Below, piece by piece: positions 35,292-42,126 of a stretch of DNA of 42,126 nucleotides. This DNA is from Frankiaceae bacterium (GTDB lineage: Bacteria > Actinomycetota > Actinomycetes > JADGOV01). The stretch lies in the NCBI GenBank assembly GCA_017882785.1, contig JADGOV010000016.1, forward strand, positions 1 to 42,126, written 5' to 3'. Below the pieces are notes generated by a model, which saw nothing but the letters and a program-made list of their open reading frames with translations, had not been told where the DNA came from and searched no databases. The stretch's first letter is position 1. Each line of letters starts with the position of its first letter. The position numbers and the translations under genes are program-made.

Positions 35292-35714
35292 CTAGCGAAA
35301 GGCAGGCGCGGGCTGCCCAGTCTCGACGTACTGTTGAAGTTGGTGCATCAGCGCACCCCAGAGCGTGTTGCACTTGCGAAAACTTCCCGCGGTATTCGGC
35401 CAGCCAGCATGCGTGAACTCGAGTAGGGTCCGTCCATCATCGGTGGCCGAAATGCGGTAGTCGACCGTAGTACCAACCGAGTCGCCAGGGCCATCAACGC
35501 ATTCCCAGGCGACGTGGGCAGGCGCCTGCGACGTGACAATGTGCCAGCTGAAATGAGGGTGGCCCGCGAACTTGAGATTCCAGACGCTGCCCATCTCACC
35601 GGTGCCTTCAACCAATGCGGTGTGCCAGCTCCTCATGCCATCTGGCGTCGCGATCGCGTCGAACACCTGCTCCGGGATGGCCTTGATCTTGATCTCATGA
35701 GTGATCTCGGTCAC
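35292..35714 (-). CDS. SRPBCC (START/AHSA1-like) domain protein
   Basis: About 140 residues. The N-terminal THEIKIKAIPEQVFDAIATPDGMRSWH begins the SRPBCC fold. HFSWHIVTSQAPAHVAWEC and DGRTLLEFTHAGW, with a C-terminal helix ending at LQQYVETG, complete it. These proteins bind hydrophobic ligands in a helix-grip pocket. GTG 35714 has TTGGAGG six bases upstream, an excellent start; longer in-frame extension lacks one. It shares the lower GC of the UbiD gene and precedes it, so the two probably form a transferred operon. It could bind or hand over the UbiD substrate. Confidence 0.85.
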   Translation of the reverse strand: MTEITHEIKIKAIPEQVFDAIATPDGMRSWHTALVEGTGEMGSVWNLKFAGHPHFSWHIVTSQAPAHVAWECVDGPGDSVGTTVDYRISATDDGRTLLEFTHAGWPNTAGSFRKCNTLWGALMHQLQQYVETGQPAPAFR

Positions 35715-36302
35715 GATTGGCCTCCAAACTCGCTCAACGCCAAACTGGCGGGTTGACGCCGGGGCAGATCTAGGCACTGAGAACTGGCCCATTGCACGAC
35801 GCGATAGTACCGTCACTCTGCGTACTACGCCAGCTACGCGAAACCCCCGCGGTCAGTGCCAGACCGCGTCCCTGACGCGCTTGTCCATGGCAGGGAAGCT
35901 GGTCATTCGGTCATTCGGCACCCTCCCAAGCTGTGTCTGGAAGACACGGGGAGCAACGAGGATCACACCTACGTCAAGCGATGGAGGGGCTTCGAGGCCT
36001 CGCCCACATGTGCCGGTCGCGGGCAGGGCCAATCATCGCGAGTACGGGCTCGCACAGTGTCGCCGTGACCACAGGTGTGCTGTCACTTTCCCCGATGCCT
36101 TCTACCGCGCGTTCGCCTCCGCCTGCTGCTCCGCATCGTCCGTCCCAGCGGGGACCATGTCGGGCAATCTCGGCCGCCAGGCTGGTCTCGTGCGGTGCTC
36201 GCTGCAGTGCGACACGCCGTTCTCCTGCACAGTCGCACAGGCGGCCGTCACCGAAACGCAGCGGGACATCTCCAATCTCCGGCAGTCGGATCCCTATTCT
36301 CT
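35715..36302. other. Upstream region of the SRPBCC-UbiD pair; no supportable gene
   Basis: About 590 bases. Near 35730-35755 a short imperfect repeat (TCAAC-GCC and GGC-GTTGA) could form a stem in the leader of the SRPBCC gene. Beyond that I find no convincing frame. A minus-strand frame with CDC and GRW-like pieces was considered but matches nothing I know. Confidence 0.4.
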
Positions 36303-36732
36303 TCAGCGGGACCGTGGCCGCATGGACGTGCGGTCCCGGGCTTCGCCTCCAGGCAGCAGCTGGAACATCACGTGGAGGCCGACGAGCCCGTGCTCCGGGT
36401 GGTCGAAGGCCTCCGGGACCGTAGCGAATATCTGAAAGCCCAGCGCCTGCCACAAGTGCACAGTGGCCATGTTGGTCGCCGAGTGCCCGGCCTCCTCGGC
36501 CATGGCGATCCGACTCAACCATGAAGCTCGCGGTGGCGACGTGTGACCCGCGGCCGGGTCGGTCCGGACTCATCTTGGCTGAGCCCAGGATGGTGTCGTC
36601 CTCGAGCGAGAGGTTCTGGGGGTAGGCGTAGGTCTGGCCGGCGGCGACGATGGCGGAGAACGAGGGGCGCCCAGTCCGACGGTGACCCCGTCCAGGCCGG
36701 CGACGCCAGCTCAGCTCAGCGGTGGTGACCAT
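36303..36732 (-). pseudogene. GNAT acetyltransferase, internally deleted
   Basis: On the minus strand one frame gives SAIVAAGQTYAYPQNLSLED, GSAKMSPDRPGRGSHVATAS and a shortened acetyl-CoA loop (HGRGGRALGD). A second frame then gives MATVHLWQALGFQIFATVPE and AFDHPEHGLVGLHVMFQLL, the usual GNAT C-terminus. About 20 residues expected between the loop and the ATVHLWQ helix are missing and the frame changes, so an out-of-frame deletion has inactivated the gene. Its 5' end overlaps the end of the permease gene. Confidence 0.75.
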
Positions 36733-37936
36733 GACGGTGGTGACGCTTGCCCGCCAGCGCGTCGTGCTGCCCGCCGTGGCCGTGTCCGGTCGCGTCCTTG
36801 GGGGTGCCGTCCATCATGGCGAGCATCGCCCGGCCGCCCGTGCGCAGGAACCGGGTCACCAGTGCCGCGGCCAAGAGCAGGAAAGCGATATTGAGAAAGG
36901 CGGTGTAGTTCCAGGAGAACTGCGCGGTCTCGACCCGGGCGTGCCTGCCGGACGGGATCAGGCCGGCGACGCCGAATATGATCTCGACGAGGTAGCCGGC
37001 GACGACTGCGGCGGTGTAGAAGGTGGCCAGCAGGAACAGCGCCATCCGCCCGCCGTAGTACTTCCGGTAGATCATCAAGATGGGGAGGATCAGCAGGTCG
37101 GCGAAGATGAAGCTGACCACGCCGCCGAAGCTGATCCCGCCGTTCCATAGCACCGCCGCAAGCGGCACGTTTCCGATCGAGCAGACGAAGCTCAGGACGG
37201 CCACGAGCGGCCCCACGAGCGGTCCCCACAGCTTGGCGAGCAGCGGGTGGTCGACAAGGAAGAAGCGCTGCCAGAAGCTGTCCGGCACCCAGGCGCCGAT
37301 CGCGCCGGCGAGGAGCAACCCGAGCACGATGTCGCGCAGGACTGCGGCCCATTCCATGACGAAGATGTGGCTCACCGAGGTCACCCCCTCCGCGGAGGCG
37401 AGCCGGCGCCACATCGAGCCGCCCTGGGCAACGCTCATGTCCATCGCGGCGTGGCCTTCCATCGACCCCGCCACACCGCGGTCCGCCTGCCGCCGGGCGG
37501 CGTCGAGGAGCCGCGGCCGTAGGAACGCCCGGAACAGCAGCGCGATCACCACGATCATGATCGGGCCGCCGATGAACTCGCCGAGAGCGAACTGCCAGCC
37601 CATCAGCAGGATGAGGATGATCCCGAGCTCGATCACCAGGTTGGTGGAGGCGATCTCGAACGCCATCGCCGACGTGAAATGCGCCCCCTTGCGGAACAGC
37701 GACCGGGCCAGCGCGACCGCGGCATACGAGCAGGACGACGACGCCGCGCCGAGGCCGGCGGCGACCGCCAGCGTCTTCGGCCGGTCGTCGCCGAGCACCC
37801 GGATGATCGTCGCCCGATGGACGACCGCCTGTACCGCTGCGGAAAGGAAGAACCCCAAGATCAGCGCCCAGGTGACCTCCCAGGTCATGGAGACGGCCAG
37901 CTCCAGCGCGTGGCCCAAGGCGGGCAACAGGTTCAA
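36716..37936 (-). CDS. ArsP/UPF0718-type membrane permease with His-rich tail
   Basis: 406 residues, eight to nine hydrophobic segments. GAASSSCSYAAVALARSLF and a later FVCSIGNVPLAAVLW give the paired half-motifs of the permease family (ArsP_1/DUF318) that includes organoarsenical exporters. The last 25 residues are His/Gly-rich (GHGHGGQHD, RHHRHGHHR), suggesting metal binding. A degraded ArsR tail lies directly upstream on the same strand, fitting an ars-like unit. Metal rather than arsenical transport remains possible. Confidence 0.8.
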   Translation of the reverse strand: MNLLPALGHALELAVSMTWEVTWALILGFFLSAAVQAVVHRATIIRVLGDDRPKTLAVAAGLGAASSSCSYAAVALARSLFRKGAHFTSAMAFEIASTNLVIELGIILILLMGWQFALGEFIGGPIMIVVIALLFRAFLRPRLLDAARRQADRGVAGSMEGHAAMDMSVAQGGSMWRRLASAEGVTSVSHIFVMEWAAVLRDIVLGLLLAGAIGAWVPDSFWQRFFLVDHPLLAKLWGPLVGPLVAVLSFVCSIGNVPLAAVLWNGGISFGGVVSFIFADLLILPILMIYRKYYGGRMALFLLATFYTAAVVAGYLVEIIFGVAGLIPSGRHARVETAQFSWNYTAFLNIAFLLLAAALVTRFLRTGGRAMLAMMDGTPKDATGHGHGGQHDALAGKRHHRHGHHR

Positions 37937-38018
37937 CGCAGGCTCCTACTCCTCGTTGCTGGCCTTGGTCTGCGCGACGAGCTGCCGCAGGCCGCGTTCC
38001 CCCGGCGCAGGCGGCAAC

Positions 38019-38108
38019 TCAGCCGAGGCGGTAGAACACTCGGCCGGACTTTCGGGTCGCGACCAGTCCTGCGGTGCGTAGCAGGCGTAACACGTAGCAC
38101 GACGTCCA
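38019..38108 (-). pseudogene. ArsR-family regulator remnant (C-terminal wing)
   Basis: Thirty codons on the minus strand read CYVLRLLRTAGLVATRKSGR, then VFYRLG and stop. This is the recognition-helix end and beta-wing of an ArsR repressor. The HTH start and metal site are missing, and no start codon precedes it. It lies about 80 bases before the permease start on the same strand, where a full arsR would be expected. Confidence 0.7.
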
Positions 38109-38439
38109 CCCTCGCGACGATGATCCATGCCATCGTCAGGCCGGCGCGAGACTGCAGCGGCCGTCGCGGACGAACCTCAAGTGCTCGATTGCATCCTCAC
38201 CAGGCCCGACGCTCCTGAGCGGGTCGCCTGCCGCAACTGGGATGATTTTCAGACTGAGCAGCGCGTGACCGCCTCGTCGTAGCTGTGTTGGGCGTCCGCG
38301 AAGGTGCGCGGCTGGATGTGTCGGGATTCGGGTGAACCCGCCGAAAGAACGACGAATACCTGCGCTGACGCGGGGTCGGTGGCCGTTGTCCTGATCATCG
38401 CGTCCGTGCCGTTTGGCCCGGTCTGACGTTGGGTGTTCA
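38109..38439. other. Intergenic stretch between two gene remnants
   Basis: About 330 bases with no supportable gene. A minus-strand 92-codon frame (38249-38527) runs through it, but its 5' half is antisense to the transposase remnant and it matches nothing I know. Confidence 0.4.
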
Positions 38440-38800
38440 GTGGCAACGCGTTTGTCCTCCGATGATCAGCTGGAGCAGCTGCGGACGTCCCTGACATCGG
38501 GGGAGCCGAGCTGATCCGGTTCTTCACGATGACGCCCGACCATGTGGCGTTCGTCGCCCCGGGGCGCGGATGCGATCCGCCGGACCGCCAGGGGCTTGCC
38601 GTTCAACTCTGCCCGTTGCCGTTGCTGGGGTTCGTGCGGCACGAGGTGACGATGGCGCCGCCGGGGGCGGTGGCTCGCTGGCTGAGCGGATCAAGGTTGA
38701 TCAGACCGTGCTGGTGGAGTACGGCGCGCAGGAGCACCCGTACCGATCATCTGCGGCTGATGACCGGCCGCTGCATCGACAGCAAGGCCGGCCAGCCGCT
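38440..38800 (+). pseudogene. Tn3-family transposase, N-terminal fragment (DUF4158 region)
   Basis: From GTG 38440 the frame reads VATRLSSDDQLEQLRTS. After a shift comes GGAELIRFFTMTPDHVAFV and GLAVQLCPLPLLGFVRHEVT. Another shift gives LAERIKVDQTVLVEYGAQE, and the frame then returns to RTDHLRLMTG. That order is the DUF4158 N-terminal domain of actinobacterial Tn3-like transposases. About 110 of roughly 1000 residues remain; the DDE domain and terminal repeats were not found. It marks an old transposition event. Confidence 0.75.
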
Positions 38801-39023
38801 TCGGTGGTGGCAGTGCAATAGCCAGCGCCAGCGCCGCACCGATCCGGAGATCTTGACCGCCGATGCTGGAACCGGTCGGCGTGAAGGGAGTCGTGGTGGT
38901 GCTGATCTGGATTCTGGTGGGATCAGGCCACATGGTTTCGGGTGCCATGCTGACCCTGGGATTGTGGACTCCGAGGTGTCCAAACCGGGACCCTCGCGGT
39001 AGACAGGCAGCGTGGCTGTTTCG

Positions 39024-39288
39024 TCACGTCCTGGAACGGTAGTGGAGGTGAACTACGCCGTTGCCAATGGCGTTCGTCCGGCGTTCGAGCTCCAGGCGGA
39101 CATGGTCGGGAGGAGCCTCTGCCGCCTCCCACCACGATGGGCGTGACGAACAGGTGGCACTCGTCGACGCACCCGGCCTCGACCGCCTGGGCGGCGGGGC
39201 CGGGACCGGCCACGGTGATGTCACGTCCCGCTGTCGCTTTCATCTGTCGGACCGCTTCGGGATCGAAGTCCCGCTCGATCCGCGTCAT
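39024..39288 (-). pseudogene. Dihydrofolate-reductase-like (RibD C-terminal fold) remnant
   Basis: One minus-strand frame gives TRIERDFDPEAVRQMKATAG, AAQAVEAGCVDECHLF and VTPIVVGGG. After a shift near 39120 a second frame gives DHVRLELERRTNAIGNGVVH and LHYRSRT before the stop. These are the C-terminal two thirds of the actinobacterial DHFR-like oxidoreductase family. The N-terminal NADPH-binding part is absent; upstream codons to 39492 are open but do not match it. Inactive. Confidence 0.65.
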
Positions 39289-39539
39289 GCCGCCGCAGCT
39301 TCGTGCCGCCGTGCGGGCGACCCCCGCCTGATCCGACTCGGTGCTGTCCATCTCGGGGGCCGAAGGGACGTCCATCCAGGGGTGCACCAGCCCGGATGGC
39401 AAGCGAGTGTCCTTATCCCCGCTAGCCTTGTTGACTTGCGCCTGCGTGAGGCCTTTGGCGGCTTCGCGGTAGAGCGCCTTACACTTTCCCACGCAGAGAG
39501 CCGTGCCGACATTCTGGGAGGTTTCCAGTAAAGCGACGC

Positions 39540-39985
39540 CTCGTGTGGTCAGTTCCCGCCTTCCTCGGGCTCGCGGTGGTCGCCAACAAGCTCACCGTCG
39601 CGATCACGCTTACTGGCCTGGCGCCGAACAGCAGGCACCCCGCCCACATCCACGGGATGGGAACTGCTCGTCCAACTCTCCTGTGATCTACCCGCTCGAG
39701 AACGTCGTCGCCAACGCGACCGGCACCGCGAGCGTGACCTCCACCGTCGACGGCGTCGCCTCAATACCGGCATCACGATGGCATGTCAACGTCCATAACG
39801 GTCCAGCGCTGACTCCGCCCGACCCATTCTCCCCGATCGCGTGCGGCGAGGTGAAGGGCGGCTCGAATGAGGTGACAGTGCCGCTGCAACAGGGCTTCGG
39901 GCTGGCTGTCGCAGGCCGCATCCGGCACAGCGGCTTGGGTATCGACGGCGGAGCAGAACGCGGCGCTGCCAGGTCGAGGAGTTGA
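39540..39985 (+). pseudogene. CHRD-like secreted protein, frameshifted
   Basis: One frame reads LTVAITLTGLAPNSRHPAHIH. A one-base shift near 39655 then gives DGNCSSNSPVIYPLENVVAN and IPASRWHVNVHNGPALTPPD, PFSPIACGEV. The HPAHIH, NCSSN-P-VIYPL and VNVHNG-IACG series matches actinobacterial CHRD/SOD-like extracellular proteins. No signal peptide is preserved at the start. Probably inactive. Confidence 0.65.
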
Positions 39986-40138
39986 CCGCGGCCGGCTGCC
40001 ACCGGGTCTACACCGACCAGGCCCCAGCCGGGCAATTCCACGTCGACAGGTCGGAGGCCCGATGGAGGCGAATGTCAGTCACCGACGTGGACCATGCGCT
40101 GGCAGATCAGGCTGAGCGAGTCTCGTGTGGTGTCTGCG

Positions 40139-41323
40139 TCAGGAGACAGCCCGGCCGCCGATCACCTCGCGCAGCCGCACCCGGTGGCCGGTGATGAGTA
40201 GGGCGCGCCGGTAGATGGAGGAGGCGAGCGAGACGAGCAGCAACGCGGCAGCGGCGGTCAACGCCATGGCGAGCAGGAGCTGATAGATGGGAACCTCGCC
40301 GGAGGCCCAACGGGTCGGCATCGCCAGCGGTGCGGTCAGCGGGAACATCGAGACCGCGACGCTCCACCCGCTGCCCGGGTCGGAGGTGACGACCGTGACC
40401 GCAAGCACGTAGCCGATGATGAGGGTCATCGTGACCGGCAGGATCGCCGAGTTGACCTCGGTGATCCTGTTGATGAGGGCCCCGCTGGCCGCGAACAGGA
40501 ACGCGTAGAGCATGAACCCCAGGGCGAACCATGCCACCGCCAGCGCGATGTCGCCGGCCGCAACCGGGGGCAGCCCGATGTTGTCGGTGATCTGCACCGC
40601 GACGGCGAGCGGCGCCGCGAGGACGAGCAGCTGCACGAGCGTGGCCGTACCGACGGCCAGCACGGTGCCGAGGAGCACCTGGCTGGGGCGCAGGGTGGCG
40701 AGCAGCACCTCGGAGATGCCGGTGGACTTCTCCATGGCGACGGCGGTGGCGATGGCGGTCCCGGCGAAGATGATTGCCACGTACAGGACGATCCCGACGC
40801 CGAAGCCGACGCCGGCGCGTCCCTCGTCCTTTACCCGCCCGACGGTGACCTGCTGGGGCGGCCGGACCGACTGGAGGTCTGCGACCTGCTGTGGGCTCAG
40901 TCCTGCCTGGGCTAACCGGCGCGACGTCTGCAACGCGACGACGACCTGCGCCACCACGACCGGGAAGCTTCCCCCTGCCTTGGCCGAGGCGTAGAGCGTC
41001 TCCCCGGCGAGTCCGGCGGTGGCGTGACCGTCGCGCACGGCTTGCCGGACGGCGTCCTGGTCGCCGCGGGACACGTACTTGACGTGGAAGTCGGCGGTCT
41101 TCCCGGCCGCGTCCAGGGTCGCTACTACGTCCGCGGGGGCCTTGCCGGCGGTGGCGAGGGTGTACGTCGTCGGGCCGTTCTTACCGAGGATCTGGGGCAG
41201 CGCGACCCCGGCCAGTGACAGCAGCAGCAACAGTCCGGTGACGACCTTGAACGACCGAGACTTGACGTTTTCGACGAGCCCCCGCTGAGCCACCAGACGG
41301 GTGCCCTGCCACCCCGTGCCCAT
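40139..41323 (-). CDS. ABC-2 type transporter permease (NatB-like)
   Basis: 394 residues. One N-terminal transmembrane segment (about 25-45) precedes an extracytoplasmic domain of roughly 120 residues. Five or six C-terminal segments follow. MEKSTGISEVLLATLRPSQVLLG is the signature cytoplasmic loop of the NatB/YhaP ABC-2 family. It pairs with the ATPase gene upstream; the ATPase stop and this ATG share one base (TGATG). Likely exports ions, peptides or drugs; the substrate is unknown. Confidence 0.9.
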   Translation of the reverse strand: MGTGWQGTRLVAQRGLVENVKSRSFKVVTGLLLLLSLAGVALPQILGKNGPTTYTLATAGKAPADVVATLDAAGKTADFHVKYVSRGDQDAVRQAVRDGHATAGLAGETLYASAKAGGSFPVVVAQVVVALQTSRRLAQAGLSPQQVADLQSVRPPQQVTVGRVKDEGRAGVGFGVGIVLYVAIIFAGTAIATAVAMEKSTGISEVLLATLRPSQVLLGTVLAVGTATLVQLLVLAAPLAVAVQITDNIGLPPVAAGDIALAVAWFALGFMLYAFLFAASGALINRITEVNSAILPVTMTLIIGYVLAVTVVTSDPGSGWSVAVSMFPLTAPLAMPTRWASGEVPIYQLLLAMALTAAAALLLVSLASSIYRRALLITGHRVRLREVIGGRAVS

Positions 41324-42126
41324 CAGCGCACCCCTGCCGGGTCGAGGGTCCGGCCGGCGGCGGCGAGGAACAGTTGCGACAGGGTGGGCAGGTCGAGCCC
41401 GAAGTCGACGACCCGCCCGGCCGCCCGGGCGGCGTCCAGGAGGTCGAGCGGGTCGGTGCCGGGCGGGAAGGCCAGGCGCAGCTGGTCGGCCTCGTCGCTG
41501 ACTACGGTGACATCGGCGTAGGGGAGCAGCCAGTCGCGGTTCGGCGATTCCACATGGAGTCTCAACTGTCGCCGGCCCGACGATGCCCGCAGCGTGGCGA
41601 CGTGGCCCTGGAGCACCGTGCGCCCACGGTCGACCATGGCGATGTCCTCGCAGAGATCCTGCACGAGGTCGAGCTGGTGGCTGGAGAACAGCACAATGCA
41701 GCCGCCGCGGGCCCGCTGCTGCAGGGTCCCGGACAGGCTGGCTACGGCCACCGGGTCCAGGCCGCTGAACGGCTCGTCGAGCACGATGACCGCGGGGTCG
41801 TGCACCAGGGCCGTGGCCAGTTGGAGGCGCTGCTGCATGCCGCCGGAGAGCCTGTCGGTGCGGTCAGCCCACCGGTCGTCCAGGCCCAGCTCCTCGAGCA
41901 GCCCGCGGGCTCGCCTCGTCGCGTCCCGACGGGACAGCCCGTGCAGCCGCCCGAAGTGGACGACCTGGTCACCGGCCGGCATCCCGGGGTAGAGCCCACG
42001 TTCCTGCGGCATGTACCCCCAGCGACGGCGGGTCTCCTCGCCGACGGGACGGCCGTCGTAGCGCACCTCGCCGCGGTCGGGGTTGAACACCCCGAGCATG
42101 ATGCGCAACAGCGTCGTCTTGCCGGC
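41323..42126 (-). CDS. ABC transporter ATP-binding subunit, 3' part (runs off the right edge)
   Basis: The visible 267 codons begin inside the Walker A (AGKTTLLRIML). The Q-loop region (YMPQERGLYPGM), signature LSGGMQQRLQLATAL, Walker B VIVLDEPFSGLDP and the switch His in FSSHQLDLVQD are all present. The C-terminal 80 residues form the regulatory extension usual in NatA/CcmA-like exporters. It is coupled to the permease gene downstream. The start codon lies outside the window. Confidence 0.93.
   Translation of the reverse strand, partial: AGKTTLLRIMLGVFNPDRGEVRYDGRPVGEETRRRWGYMPQERGLYPGMPAGDQVVHFGRLHGLSRRDATRRARGLLEELGLDDRWADRTDRLSGGMQQRLQLATALVHDPAVIVLDEPFSGLDPVAVASLSGTLQQRARGGCIVLFSSHQLDLVQDLCEDIAMVDRGRTVLQGHVATLRASSGRRQLRLHVESPNRDWLLPYADVTVVSDEADQLRLAFPPGTDPLDLLDAARAAGRVVDFGLDLPTLSQLFLAAAGRTLDPAGVR

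Noticed and set aside
34380-35426. 348-codon plus-strand frame opposite the UbiD gene
   Set aside because: The minus strand encodes a complete UbiD with its active-site residues; the plus-strand peptide matches nothing.
38770-38830. CID...QPLRWWQCN peptide resembling a ricin-type lectin repeat
   Set aside because: It is a single short match in the tail of the transposase remnant frame with no repeat copies.
1-42126. CRISPR arrays, rRNA, tRNA or attachment sites
   Set aside because: No regularly spaced repeats or rRNA-like segments were seen, and the T-arm-like GTTCGA words lie inside coding genes. No direct repeats bounding the accessory zone were found by eye.
33594-42126. A defence island or toxin-antitoxin system in the accessory zone
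   Set aside because: No nuclease, reverse transcriptase, toxin or antitoxin family is recognisable; the intact genes are metabolic or transport.

Overview
The window is high-GC actinobacterial chromosome. GTG starts and four-base start/stop overlaps are common, and third codon positions are strongly GC. It carries actinobacterial markers: a SigR/RsrA pair, the 24-residue ribosomal protein bL37, coenzyme F420 genes (fbiA, fbiB), a 71-residue biotin carrier protein of the mycobacterial TB7.3 type, and DUF3105. Gene order from aroA/rsgA through sigR-rsrA to the biotin carrier recalls the mycobacterial sigH region, so a soil actinobacterium outside or near the Mycobacteriales/Frankiales is likely. 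Species cannot be named.

Bases 1-26.9 kb read as ordinary core genome. 1-2.9 kb (minus strand) is regulatory: the 5' part of an AAA/LuxR-type ATPase, a receiver-PAS-PAS protein and an RsbW-like ATPase. 2.9-6.1 kb is a tight minus-strand run aroA > rsgA > hisN. 6.3-10.3 kb holds a DksA/TraR-like zinc protein, sigR-rsrA with a recognisable SigR-type promoter, bL37, biotin carboxylase, biotin carrier, a probable BsaP-like protein and a thioesterase. 10.4-18.8 kb is a glycan/lipid block: GT2, methyltransferase, two GT4 enzymes, a flippase-like protein, an acyltransferase, a lipase and a nucleotidyltransferase. 18.8-24.4 kb has aquaporin, a DJ-1/PfpI protein, a DUF3105 protein, an AlkA-like glycosylase and fbiAB. 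24.6-26.9 kb is an acyl-CoA dehydrogenase plus APH-type kinase pair, a split version of the ACAD10/11 architecture.

Bases 26.9-40.1 kb are accessory. Intact genes are a TetR-MFS efflux pair with a candidate operator, a ParA/MinD-like ATPase of the kind carried by actinobacterial mobile elements, a lower-GC UbiD decarboxylase-SRPBCC pair, and an ArsP/UPF0718-type permease. Around them lie degraded genes: a BTAD/LysM-type tail, a SnoaL-like protein with three frameshifts, a GNAT, the end of an ArsR regulator, the start of a Tn3-family transposase, a dihydrofolate-reductase-like protein and a CHRD-like protein. This looks like an old insertion zone in decay. From 40.1 kb to the right edge is an ABC-2 exporter (permease plus partial ATPase).

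No CRISPR array, rRNA, intact insertion sequence or convincing tRNA was seen. No clearly new multi-gene system is provable. The best leads are the SigR extended-isoform layout, the UbiD-SRPBCC island, the orphan ParA-like ATPase and the BsaP-like protein beside biotin enzymes.
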